Source of the DNA: an uncultured Alteromonadaceae bacterium
GTDB lineage: Bacteria; Pseudomonadota; Gammaproteobacteria; Enterobacterales; Alteromonadaceae
Direction of reading: 5' to 3'
Assembly (NCBI GenBank): GCA_947501935.1
Contig: CANMXU010000030.1
Location: 1 to 56,245, forward strand
Length of the DNA stretch: 56,245 nucleotides
The translations under genes were made by a program, and so were the position numbers. Shown here one piece after another: positions 17,911 through 27,200 of this stretch. Position 1 is the stretch's first letter. Every line of letters starts with the position of its first letter. The notes below the pieces were generated by a model. The model saw only the letters and a program-made list of their open reading frames with translations, searched no databases and was not told the origin of the DNA.

Positions 17911-18007
17911 GTTGAGTTATTTAAGCTCAATTTCAGCGTTGCAAGTACTCATTGACTCGCGTCAATTCCGTGCTTTCGCCTTGAACTTGAACTGAAATAT
18001 TCTCAAC
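17911..18007. repeat. Palindromic repeat element, copy 1 (after guaB)
   Basis: Outer arms GTTGAG (17911-17916) and CTCAAC (18002-18007) enclose ATTTCAG (17930-17936) and CTGAAAT (17992-17998). In the centre is a perfect hairpin ATTGAC-TCGC-GTCAAT (17951-17966). The segment GTACTCATTGAC...GTCAATTCCGTGC recurs after guaA and, in part, after nqrF. It may fold in RNA between guaB and guaA. Confidence 0.75.
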
Positions 18008-18031
18008 TTGATGTGACTAGACAAATTGAAA

Positions 18032-18057
18032 TTGGTGAATTGTTCATTTGTCACCAA
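18032..18057. repeat. Hairpin in the guaB-guaA spacer
   Basis: TTGGTGA (18032-18038) and TCACCAA (18051-18057) form a perfect 7-bp stem with a 12-base loop. The rest of the 362-bp guaB-guaA spacer (18058-18267) holds no open reading frame or riboswitch that could be recognised. Confidence 0.45.
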
Positions 18058-18267
18058 CAAAAATTCAAACAAGCTGAACTATATTCTTGTACTAGATAAA
18101 AGTCAGCCTGTTTACATGATATATCACGCTCTAAATGAACGAACTTTAGGCAAAGCCGTTGAGTGATTAAGCAAATGAGTTTATATGTATAAATGATTTT
18201 GTTTAATTACGAAAACAATGCAGCATAAAGTTTGTTCATGACGAGCCGTTAATACGAGAAAAGTACC

Positions 18268-19845
18268 ATGAGCAAAGACATTCATGATTCACGAATTTTA
18301 ATACTAGATTTTGGTTCTCAATACACGCAGCTTATTGCCCGTCGTGTTCGTGAAATTGGCGTATATTGTGAGCTGTGGGCTTGGGATGTAACCGAAGAGC
18401 AAATTAATGAATTCAACCCAACGGGTATTATTTTAGCCGGTGGCCCAGAAAGCGTAACTGAGCATGACTCTCCACGTGCACCTGAATATGTATTTACTGC
18501 TGGCGTACCTGTTTTAGGTGTTTGTTACGGTATGCAAACTATGGCAGAGCAACTTGGCGGTGGCGTTGAAAGTTCTGAGCATAAAGAATTTGGTTACGCA
18601 GGTGTTGAGGTTATTGCGCCATCGGCTTTATTTAAAAATATTGAAGACAGCATTAGCGATAATGGTAATGCTGTGCTTGATGTTTGGATGAGCCACGGCG
18701 ACAAAGTTTCAGCTATTCCACAAGGCTTTACTACAATTGCGCAAACCGCAAGTTGTCAATATGCTGCGATTGCCAATGAAGAAAAACAATTTTACGGCGT
18801 GCAATTTCACCCTGAAGTTACTCATACTAAACAAGGTTTACGCATTTTAGAGCACTTTGTTGTTGATATTTGTCAGTGTGAAAAACTTTGGACTTCGGCA
18901 TCAATTATTGAAGATGCTATTGCCAAAATGAAAGCGCAAGTGGGCGACGACGAAGTTATCCTAGGTCTTTCTGGTGGTGTTGACTCATCAGTTGTTGCCA
19001 TGCTTTTACATCGCGCGATTGGTGACAAACTTACCTGTGTATTTGTTGATAACGGTTTACTTCGTTTAGACGAAGGTCAGCAAGTCATGGATATGTTTGG
19101 TAATCACTTTGGCTTAAACATTATCAAAATTGACGCTGAAGATCGTTTCTTAGATCGTTTAGCGGGTGAAGCAGACCCAGAAGCCAAGCGTAAAATCATT
19201 GGTAACGTATTTATTGATGTCTTTGAAGAAGAATCAAACAAGTTAGCAAATGCCAAATGGTTAGCACAAGGTACTATTTACCCTGATGTCATTGAATCGG
19301 CAGCGTCTGCTACCGGTAAAGCGCATGTGATCAAATCACACCATAATGTCGGTGGTTTACCTGATTACATGAAATTAGGTTTAGTTGAACCTTTACGTGA
19401 GTTATTTAAAGATGAAGTACGTAAAATTGGTTTAGAATTAGGCCTACCTTACGACATGCTTTATCGTCACCCATTCCCAGGTCCAGGGTTAGGTGTACGT
19501 ATTTTAGGTGAAGTGAAAAAAGAATATGCTGACTTATTACGTCGTGCCGATGCTATTTTCATTGAAGAGCTACACAACCACGACTTATACAAAAAAGTGA
19601 GTCAAGCATTCACGGTATTTTTACCGGTGCGTTCGGTCGGTGTTATGGGTGATGCCCGTAAATATGACTGGGTGGTATCATTACGTTGTGTTGAAACTAT
19701 CGACTTTATGACCGCACGTTGGTCACATTTACCATACGATTTCTTAGGGTTAGTTTCTAACCGTATTATTAATGAAATTGATGGTATTTCTCGCGTGGTT
19801 TACGATATCTCCGGCAAGCCGCCAGCTACTATCGAATGGGAATAA
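18268..19845 (+). CDS. guaA: GMP synthase (glutamine-hydrolysing)
   Basis: Aminates XMP to GMP. The class I glutamine amidotransferase domain has the triad C86 (GVCYGMQ), H181 and E183 (FHPEV). The ATP-pyrophosphatase domain has the PP loop SGGVDS at 235-240. The C-terminal dimerisation domain ends in the family's usual PPATIEWE. Length of 525 residues matches E. coli. Downstream of guaB in the same direction, with a second copy of the palindromic repeat right after its stop. Confidence 0.98.
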   Translation: MSKDIHDSRILILDFGSQYTQLIARRVREIGVYCELWAWDVTEEQINEFNPTGIILAGGPESVTEHDSPRAPEYVFTAGVPVLGVCYGMQTMAEQLGGGVESSEHKEFGYAGVEVIAPSALFKNIEDSISDNGNAVLDVWMSHGDKVSAIPQGFTTIAQTASCQYAAIANEEKQFYGVQFHPEVTHTKQGLRILEHFVVDICQCEKLWTSASIIEDAIAKMKAQVGDDEVILGLSGGVDSSVVAMLLHRAIGDKLTCVFVDNGLLRLDEGQQVMDMFGNHFGLNIIKIDAEDRFLDRLAGEADPEAKRKIIGNVFIDVFEEESNKLANAKWLAQGTIYPDVIESAASATGKAHVIKSHHNVGGLPDYMKLGLVEPLRELFKDEVRKIGLELGLPYDMLYRHPFPGPGLGVRILGEVKKEYADLLRRADAIFIEELHNHDLYKKVSQAFTVFLPVRSVGVMGDARKYDWVVSLRCVETIDFMTARWSHLPYDFLGLVSNRIINEIDGISRVVYDISGKPPATIEWE

Positions 19846-19850
19846 ATATT

Positions 19851-19960
19851 AGTACTCTTTTGTGTTATTTCGCTTAATTTCAGCGTTGCTTGTACTCACT
19901 GACATGCGTCAGCTCCGTGCAACCGCCTTGAACTAAAACGAACTAACTTCAAATAGTACT
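19851..19960. repeat. Palindromic repeat element, copy 2 (after guaA)
   Basis: Imperfect outer arms around 19851-19876 and 19940-19960 enclose a core matching copy 1. The block from ATTTCAGCGTTGC (19877-19889) through GTACTCA, TGAC, GCGTCA, TCCGTGC to CGCCTTGAAC is conserved. The central hairpin here is CTGAC-ATGC-GTCAG (19899-19912): against copy 1 (TTGAC/GTCAA) both sides changed together, so pairing is kept. GTTGC (19885-19889) can also pair with GCAAC (19919-19923). Confidence 0.75.
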
Positions 19961-19987
19961 ATTTTATTGACTATGAATATTTATATT

Positions 19988-20024
19988 AAAACCCTAAGCT
20001 TCAAACCTTAGGGTTTTATTTTTT
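19988..20024 (+). terminator. Terminator after guaA
   Basis: An 11-bp perfect stem AAAACCCTAAG / CTTAGGGTTTT with an 8-base loop, then ATTTTTT. It ends the guaBA transcript after repeat copy 2. Confidence 0.85.
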
Positions 20025-20164
20025 AACGAACAAGGAAAGCTCTAACTAGTTGAGATTTTATCAAAGCCGTTGAATGTTTTCTTTTTGAGCGTATGACTAT
20101 ACGTGATGGAAGAAAACGTGAAAACAATGCCGATAAAATTTCTACTAGGACGAGCAGAATTATC

Positions 20165-20518
20165 ATGACTATTACTAGATTAGAAACTAAACAAAGAATG
20201 AGCCGAATAGTTAAACACAACGGCACTATTTATTTATGTGGCCAAGTTTGCGCTGATGCCACCAAAGATATTACCGAGCAAACCCAAACCATGCTTGATA
20301 AAGTTGACGAGCTATTAATTAGCGCCGGTAGTTCTCGTGAGCATATGTTATCAGCCACTATCTATGTAAAAGATATGAGCTACTTTGCTGATATGAATGC
20401 AGTTTGGGATGCTTGGGTACCAGAAGGGCATGCTCCTGCACGCGCTTGTGTTGCTGCTAAAATGGCACGTGAAGCCTTATTAGTTGAGATAAGTGTGGTC
20501 GCAGCTGAGATAAGATAG
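20165..20518 (+). CDS. RidA/YjgF-family protein (YoaB-like)
   Basis: Members of this trimeric family deaminate reactive enamine/imine intermediates or have related roles. The frame is open from 20093, but the start at ATG 20165 gives 117 residues, the family length, beginning MTITRLETKQRMSRIVKHNG; an AGGACGAG stretch lies upstream, although its spacing is long. Family features include LCGQVCAD near the N-terminus and a C-terminal HAPARACVAAKMAREALLVEI, where the arginine is the one that binds substrate in active RidA proteins. It follows the guaA terminator and appears to be a single-gene unit. Confidence 0.85.
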   Translation: MTITRLETKQRMSRIVKHNGTIYLCGQVCADATKDITEQTQTMLDKVDELLISAGSSREHMLSATIYVKDMSYFADMNAVWDAWVPEGHAPARACVAAKMAREALLVEISVVAAEIR

Positions 20519-20541
20519 CATTGTAAAAAACACAGTTTTAA

Positions 20542-20618
20542 CCTATAACGAATAGGTGGATAGAAAGTTGTTAGGGATAATGTTTTTCATTACCCACATC
20601 GTTTTTATTCGTTATAGG
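20542..20618. repeat. Long inverted repeat before the solute-binding gene pair
   Basis: CCTATAACGAATA (20542-20554) and TATTCGTTATAGG (20606-20618) are a perfect 13-bp inverted repeat. Inside it GGGATAATG and CATTACCC form a second stem around a TTTTT loop, with GTGG/CCAC between the two. The whole 77-bp cruciform-like structure ends 8 bases before the next start codon. It could terminate the RidA transcript, act as an operator, or be a repeat element. Confidence 0.65.
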
Positions 20619-20625
20619 CCGTTCA

Positions 20626-21336
20626 ATGATCTTACGAGTTATTATCACGATTTCCTTCTTGTCTTTTCCTGTGATGGCAAAAGATACCCTAGTATTTGCC
20701 ATTATTGACGGCAGTAAAAAAGATCGGGTTTATAACTTAGCCAAAGAAGTATTAACTGAAATTGGCGCGCGCATGAATATAAAAACTGAATTGCGCTCAC
20801 TGCCGCCTTTAAGAGCTGAAGCTTTGTTTAAAAGTGGCGCCATTGATGCTGAACTAGCACGGGTCGCCAGTTATCATAAAAGAGTGCCTTCTGCTATTCG
20901 GGTGAATGAGCCCATTATCTCAGCGCCATTATATGCATATGCCAAAAGTGATGATTTTACTATCAAGGGCTGGCAAAGCTTAACTCCCTATAAAATTGTG
21001 ACCGTAAGAGGTTATGTTTTTGCAGAAACTCATCTTGCCCGTCATGATAATTATTTTGTCGACTCACATGAAGTTGCATTTCGTTTTATTGAAACTGGCC
21101 GAGCTGACTTATTTATTTGCAGTGGTATTATCGCCCAACGGGTACTTAAGTCTAAAGAATTTGAGCATAGCTTGGTAAGAAAATTAGTACCTAGAGTTGC
21201 TATGTCACATAGCTATACTTTTTTTGCTAAAGGTTTGAAAAAAGAAGCACTTGCTTTTGAAAAAGCCTTACTTGAGATAAAAGAAAATGGCATTTACGAT
21301 AAATTATTTCATAAAATTAAAGTCTTAGGTTGGTGA
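20626..21336 (+). CDS. Periplasmic solute-binding-like protein (family 3), paralogue 1
   Basis: A signal peptide is likely (residues 1-18, ending VMA before KDTLVF). The mature protein of about 218 residues resembles bacterial extracellular solute-binding proteins of family 3: an N-terminal strand LVFAIIDGS, AELARVASYH, and a second lobe with VTVRGYVFAETHL. No ABC permease or ATPase is nearby, so the ligand and partner are unknown; such orphan proteins can act as sensors. It is strongly similar along its length to the next gene, with shared motifs such as RAEXLXKXGXIDAXLXRVAXYHK and YAY. The start lies 8 bases after a long inverted repeat. Confidence 0.7.
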   Translation: MILRVIITISFLSFPVMAKDTLVFAIIDGSKKDRVYNLAKEVLTEIGARMNIKTELRSLPPLRAEALFKSGAIDAELARVASYHKRVPSAIRVNEPIISAPLYAYAKSDDFTIKGWQSLTPYKIVTVRGYVFAETHLARHDNYFVDSHEVAFRFIETGRADLFICSGIIAQRVLKSKEFEHSLVRKLVPRVAMSHSYTFFAKGLKKEALAFEKALLEIKENGIYDKLFHKIKVLGW

Positions 21337-21440
21337 TTTTTAGGCGTTATTTTGTGCTCGCATGTTTTGTTATCGAACGCTACAATGTTTTAAAGTGAAT
21401 TTATCTTTTAAACCTGTTTAGCTGTCAAAGGTCATTCTTT

Positions 21441-22139
21441 ATGCGCGTGTTTGTAACCCTTTTCTGTTGCTTTATCATCAATTTTTCAGTATTCGCTCAA
21501 CCATCACTCACTTTTTCTCTTGTTCATGACAACCCCAACGATCGTATTTTTAAAATGGGAGAAAAGCTGTTAAATGAAATAGGCAAACGAATGAAGGTTG
21601 ACGTTCGCTTACTGCATTTACCAGCTAAAAGAGCTGAGCAATTATTAAAAGAAGGCAAAATTGACGCTGATTTATCGCGAGTGGCCTTATATCATAAAGT
21701 GGCATCGTCAGCGATTAAAGTGCCTGAGCCGATTTTGTCTGTGCCTTTATATGCTTATTCTGCCACTCAATCATTTAAAGTTGCGGGCTGGGAAAGCCTT
21801 AAAAAACATAAAGTGGTTAAAGTTAGGGGACGAGTATTTTTTGATAACTACCTTGCCGAGCATAACGCCTATTCGGTAGCTTCTCATAAAATGGCTTTTC
21901 AGTTTCTACAAGCCAAACGTGCTGATATTTTTGTTTGTAGCCGTCAAATAGCGGATATTATTTTAGACTCTCCTGAATTTAAAGCTAACCCGCCACGGCG
22001 ACTTGAACCCGCGGTGATAAATAAATTCACCCATACATATTTTGCCCCACACCTTGTCGATGAAGCAAAAGCGTTTGAACAAGCGTTAATAGCCATAAAA
22101 GCTGAAGGCTTATATGATAAAATTTTTAAAGAAACCTAA
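21441..22139 (+). CDS. Periplasmic solute-binding-like protein (family 3), paralogue 2
   Basis: Tandem paralogue of the preceding gene: 232 residues, signal peptide 1-19 ending VFA before QPSLTFSL, and the same order of motifs (DRIFKMGEKLLNEIGKRM, KRAEQLLKEGKIDADLSRVA, SVPLYAYSA, VKVRGRVFFDNYLAEH, CSRQIADIIL, GLYDKIF). Some 104 bases separate the genes, with a TACAAT (21381-21386) that might serve as its own -10 box. As for its neighbour, no transporter partner is visible. Divergence between the two is at protein level, so the duplication is not recent. Function not assigned. Confidence 0.7.
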   Translation: MRVFVTLFCCFIINFSVFAQPSLTFSLVHDNPNDRIFKMGEKLLNEIGKRMKVDVRLLHLPAKRAEQLLKEGKIDADLSRVALYHKVASSAIKVPEPILSVPLYAYSATQSFKVAGWESLKKHKVVKVRGRVFFDNYLAEHNAYSVASHKMAFQFLQAKRADIFVCSRQIADIILDSPEFKANPPRRLEPAVINKFTHTYFAPHLVDEAKAFEQALIAIKAEGLYDKIFKET

Positions 22140-22277
22140 AACCTGTGGCTTATGGTGCAGTTGCCAATACAAAACACGTTTTACCATGCTATTAATATCA
22201 ACTAATCTCGATTGAGGTTAACTATCTTCCATATTTAAAGCAGTCAATTTTAGCCGCTGCTTTTAACTGAGTGCAAA

Positions 22278-24227
22278 ATGCAAACATCGTTAACTTCCCT
22301 TTTACAACAGCAATTTGGTTTTCCTCAATTTCGTTTAGGGCAAGAGCAAACCATTGAGCAACTACTTGCTGGCCATTCGTCATTAGCAATTTTCCCAACC
22401 GGTTCGGGGAAATCGTTATGTTATCAATTTACCGCCATGCAACTGCCTCATTTAACCTTAGTGGTTTCGCCATTATTGGCGTTAATGAAAGACCAGCTCG
22501 AATTTTTACGTGCCAAAGGCATTAATGCTGCCAGTATTGACTCAACCCTAACACCGCTTGAAAACCAGCAAGTGATGAAAGATGTACAAAGCGGTGCAAT
22601 TAAAATTCTTATGGTGTCGGTCGAGCGTTTTAAAAATGAACGCTTTCGCCAGTTTATTGCGGCAACTGCGGTGTCGATGTTAGTGGTTGACGAAGCACAT
22701 TGTATTTCCGAGTGGGGTCATAACTTTCGCCCTGACTATTTGAAATTACCAAAATATCAGCAAAGCTTAAATATCCCATTAACCTTGTTATTAACGGCAA
22801 CGGCCACCGCTAAAGTTAAGCAAGATATGGCCAGTAAGTTTGCCATTCGAGCCGACCATATTGTGCAAACCGGTTTTTATCGAGAAAACTTGCACTTGTC
22901 GGTTTTACCTGTAAGTGCGCAAGAAAAACAAGCAACTTTATTAGCGCATGTGAATCAGCACCAAGGTAGCGGTATTGTTTATGTCACCTTGCAACACAGC
23001 GCAGAACAAGTGGCTGACTATTTACAAAAGCAGGGGGTTGATGCTCAGGCTTATCATGCTGGTTTTGACGATGAAAAACGCCAGCAAATTCAAGCAGACT
23101 TTATGCAAGGTCGAACAAAAGTTATTGTTGCTACCATAGCGTTTGGTATGGGCATTGATAAGTCTGATATTCGTTTTGTTATTCATTATGACCTGCCTAA
23201 ATCGATTGAGAATTACAGCCAAGAAATAGGCCGAGCAGGGCGCGATGGCCAGCCAGCACATTGCATAACGTTGGCAAATCTTGACGGGTTAACCACGGTT
23301 GAAAATTTTGTTTATGGCGATACTCCGGAACAAAGTGGCGTAGAGCATGTTATTGAAACCATTAAACATGAAACGCAGCAAGGTAAATGGGAGTTACAAG
23401 GGCTAAGTTTATCGACCGCCAGTAATATTAAGCAATTGCCGTTAAAAACCTTGTTTGTGCAGTTAGAGCTGCTTGGCGTGATAAAACCGTTATATTCTTA
23501 TTTTGCTGACTTTAAATATAAATTTAATCAAACCGAGGCCGATATTGTTAAAACTTTTGCCGGCGAACGCGGTAATTTTCTTGAAGCAGTATTTCGTTAT
23601 AGCCATCGTAAAAAAGTATGGTTAGAGCCTGATTTTGATAGTTTATTTTCTCATTACCAGTGTCAACGGGAACGGGTGATCACCGCGTTAGAATATTTAG
23701 CACAACAGAATATGATCACCTTAGAAACAAAAAAAATAACTGATGTTTATCAAGTAAACGTAGCTGCATTAAATGCTGATGGTTTAATCGCTGATTTAAG
23801 TAAATATTTTCATGATAAACAAAGCAGTGAAATTAAGCGTATCGCCAATTTAGTAAAATTCTTTCAACTTGATCGGTGTTTATCGTTTAATTTGTCCCGT
23901 TATTTTGACGACCAGCAAGCACCTACTCAGTGTGGCCACTGCAGTGTTTGCCAAGGGCAGCCAGCTAAATTAGCTTATTCGCATCAGCCGGTATGGCCAA
24001 GTGATGAGCTTATTATTGCCAAAGTTAATGAGTTTACTAATCATTTAAAAAATCAAAAAACTACTGAAGTTTCATTAACCTGTTGCGGGCATTTTCTAAC
24101 TGGTTTAACCATGCCAATGTTTGCACGCAAAAAAGTGAAACAATTAAGTGGTTTTGGCTTATGTGAGCAACTTAGCTACCAAAGTGTGCTTGATAAACTT
24201 ACCGAGCTTACGCCTAAACTAGGCTGA
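22278..24227 (+). CDS. recQ: RecQ-family ATP-dependent DNA helicase, variant architecture
   Basis: An SF2 3'-5' DNA helicase. The Walker A motif FPTGSGKS (39-46), the DEAH box (138-141), SEWGHNFRPDY and QEIGRAGRDGQ are intact. The RecQ zinc ligands are C534, C552, C555 and C558, with almost the spacing of E. coli RecQ (CxnCxxCxxC), but they lie nearly 200 residues further from the helicase core. A region of about 185 residues containing a winged-helix-like part (about 360-530) precedes the zinc cluster instead of following it. No HRDC domain is seen after it. A hairpin AAAGCAG / CTGCTTT (22237-22263) sits just before the start. Convergent with tamB. It is a RecQ-family member, but perhaps not the orthologue of E. 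coli RecQ. Confidence 0.85.
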   Translation: MQTSLTSLLQQQFGFPQFRLGQEQTIEQLLAGHSSLAIFPTGSGKSLCYQFTAMQLPHLTLVVSPLLALMKDQLEFLRAKGINAASIDSTLTPLENQQVMKDVQSGAIKILMVSVERFKNERFRQFIAATAVSMLVVDEAHCISEWGHNFRPDYLKLPKYQQSLNIPLTLLLTATATAKVKQDMASKFAIRADHIVQTGFYRENLHLSVLPVSAQEKQATLLAHVNQHQGSGIVYVTLQHSAEQVADYLQKQGVDAQAYHAGFDDEKRQQIQADFMQGRTKVIVATIAFGMGIDKSDIRFVIHYDLPKSIENYSQEIGRAGRDGQPAHCITLANLDGLTTVENFVYGDTPEQSGVEHVIETIKHETQQGKWELQGLSLSTASNIKQLPLKTLFVQLELLGVIKPLYSYFADFKYKFNQTEADIVKTFAGERGNFLEAVFRYSHRKKVWLEPDFDSLFSHYQCQRERVITALEYLAQQNMITLETKKITDVYQVNVAALNADGLIADLSKYFHDKQSSEIKRIANLVKFFQLDRCLSFNLSRYFDDQQAPTQCGHCSVCQGQPAKLAYSHQPVWPSDELIIAKVNEFTNHLKNQKTTEVSLTCCGHFLTGLTMPMFARKKVKQLSGFGLCEQLSYQSVLDKLTELTPKLG

Positions 24228-24255
24228 GCAAACACGGTGAGATAATTTACAGCCG

Positions 24256-27200
24256 CTATTCGATATCAAAGGAATAATAAATATCGGCAGACTTTTCAAT
24301 GCCAGATACAGTTTCCAACCACAGCTTATTGAGTAAATATAGCCTGACGGTGATCTCGTCTATGGGTTCGTAAATGCCAACGCCGTATTTTAAATAGATA
24401 CGCTCGCCTAAATAACCACTAATAGTGGCTTGAGCTTGGTCGCCGTCAACTTCGGTATTTACTGAAATATCATGCAATAGCGGTAGTTTTTGAATTAACC
24501 GATTTAAATGTTCGGCTTTGGTTAAGGTGGTGCCCAGTGCAATGCCAACGGCTGCGGTATTGCCGGTGCCTGAGTCTAAACCTTGGCCGCGTATTAGATA
24601 AGACAGTATTTCGGGTTGGTCCATGGCTGGCTGCGAAAATAATTGCAATTCAATCGCATCTGTTAAGCCATTGACCGATAAGCCAACATTGACATCATCA
24701 TTTTTTATATAACGCTCAGCTCTAAAGTCAACAAAAGGGTTTTTCACTGGACCATTGAAAGTCATGGTGCCTTGCTTTACTTGTAGGTCTTGTCCGTAAG
24801 CTTGGTAAAAGCCATTTAGTACATTGATGCGGCCATACATTTGCATGGGCTGCTGTTTGGCTTGTTGCATTTTTAATTGGCCAGCTAAATTTCCTTTAAA
24901 ACCAAAACCAGCCAATTTAAATTTTTCATGAATTTTTATTTCAATATCACTTTCAAGTGCAAAGTTTTTTTGCTCTGTTAATACTTGCCCTTGGTCGTCA
25001 ACAATTATTGCATCATCACTCACTTTTACACTACCTTCTGGAAACTGAGCAATGGTGAGTAACCCGTCGAGGATGTCTATTTCTCCGGTTAAACGTAATA
25101 GCTGTTCGCTGTAATGGGCTGAAAGGTTTGGTGCAACTATCACGTTAACATTGGGTGGAAATGATAGAGGTATTTTGTCAGCATTTAAGTTTGCAGTAAT
25201 ATCAAGCTGTTGTTGCCAATCAATAACAGAGGAATACGTGGCTAAGGCTTGGTCAATCATAAAGCTACCGTCAATTTTGGCCTGCTGCTGAGATAAACTT
25301 GCGCTTAAATTGAGTTCGCTAATATTATTATCGCTACGGTTAAAGGCGATGCTGCCATTAGCTAATGAAAACTGACCGCTTACTTTTGGGTCATGCAAGT
25401 GACCAGCTAAGCTTAAGTTGCTGGAAATATTGGCATTGAAGTCGTTAACCTCAGGTATTAAAGCTTGTAACGGTTTTAAGTTAAGCTGATTAATGATGAC
25501 GTTACCGTTTAAAGTTTTACTTTGATCTAGTGCTAATTCAGTTGTTATTGACAATAACGGCTGTTGGTTTGCTTTGATCAGCGCCAGTTTAGTTTCAAGT
25601 TTTTCATTCACCAACGACAGTTGAAATTGTCCTTGTTGCCATTGGCTTAATATAATCTCTTGTTCATCCAAATAGCTGATAGAGCCAGATGAAAGAGTAA
25701 AGTCTGCATTAAGAGTAGGCTTTTCATTAGCCTGCCACTTCGCTTGCAATAGGCCATTAAGCGAAGATTGTAAGCTGAGCTTTTGTGCCAATAACGTTTC
25801 TTTAACAAAGTCGCTATGTGCTTTTACTTGTATTTGTATATCGCCACTGTTCGCTGTTATTAGCGCTTGTTTGGCACATAGCTGGGCATGGTTATTAAGC
25901 CAGCAGTGACTGTTTATTTTAAGACTGTTATTGGCCAGATCAAATTGCGCCAAAATGTCACTATCAGGGCTAAATTGATAACCTTGAAAATTGAGTAAAC
26001 TGTCGCTTAAAACCCCCGACCATAGTTGTGTGTTAGCTTGCCAAGTACTATTGAGCTTAAATTTTCCGGCAAGTTCTCCTTGCCAGTTAGCGCTAATATG
26101 CTGCTGATTAATATCACCAGCAAGTGCGATAGTTAGCGCTTGAAATTGCTGTTGTTTAAAAGTTAGCTCTTTGCTGTGAACTGATAACTGACTTTGATGC
26201 TGTTGAAAAGGTTGGTAGTCAAAGTTTATTTGCAAATTTTCAGCGTTTAAATCGTCAAATCCTATACGATTACTTGAGGTTTTTAAGCTAAGTTTAGGCT
26301 GAGTGCTTGCACCGGTAATAGTAAAATCACTGCTTTGTTGGCCGAAAATTTTCTTAGTTTTTATATTAGTTAATAATTTAGCAAGGTTTGGTAGTTTAGC
26401 TAATGAGTTAATGTCTGAGCTAATATTGGTACTGATAAAACTGCCTTGTACCTGCCAGTTATCATCACTGTAGCCTTGCACTTTTAAGGTATTATTTAAT
26501 GCTTTAATGGTGACGTTGCTTGGTGAAAGGATAAACTGGTGAGCTGATTGATTTTGATTTGGATTTCGATTTTGATTATTGTTTTCGTCAGCAAAAGCAC
26601 TATGTTCAAGTTTTATGTGACCTAAAAAGGAAAAAGGCAGTTGGTTTATTTGCCCTTGAATATCGCTTGGTTGAATATTAAAAAGCCAAGGGTTATGGCT
26701 GAAAATATCTGACAGCTTTATAGGGGCTTGGTTTATATTGTTTTCGTGGTTTACATCAGCTAAGCCGATAAAACCTTCAGCTTTTAGTTTACCTTGCAAC
26801 CTTGCTGCTATTTTTTCTTGTATAGGTGTTAAATTAGTTAAATTAGTTAAATGACTTGCAAAAACATCAGGCAAATTTACCCCCGAAGAAGTTAAGTCTA
26901 TTTTCCAGTTTAGCTGTTTATTAGCTGCCGGCTGGGTATGAAGAGCAAGTTCAGCTGTAGCCTCTAGTTGGCTAATTGTGTGTTTATCAGTAAAACTAAA
27001 TTGTTCAATCGCTAGTTTTTGCTGATGATGATTGCCAGTCAATGCCAGTTCAGCTGCTCGGTAGCCATAGCCGCTTAATTGCAAAGTGCTCTTGAAGTTT
27101 TGTTGCTGGGCATCGCCTTGTATTTTTAATGCCAAATTATTAACCTCAGCAGCTTTATTCAGTAGAGCTGTTTGTTTGTTTTTAGCCTGAAAAGTGCTTG

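Noticed and set aside
17906..18267. Possible guanine/purine riboswitch in the guaB-guaA spacer
   Set aside because: The structure seen is the dispersed palindrome also found after nqrF; no conserved purine-aptamer loop sequences were recognised.
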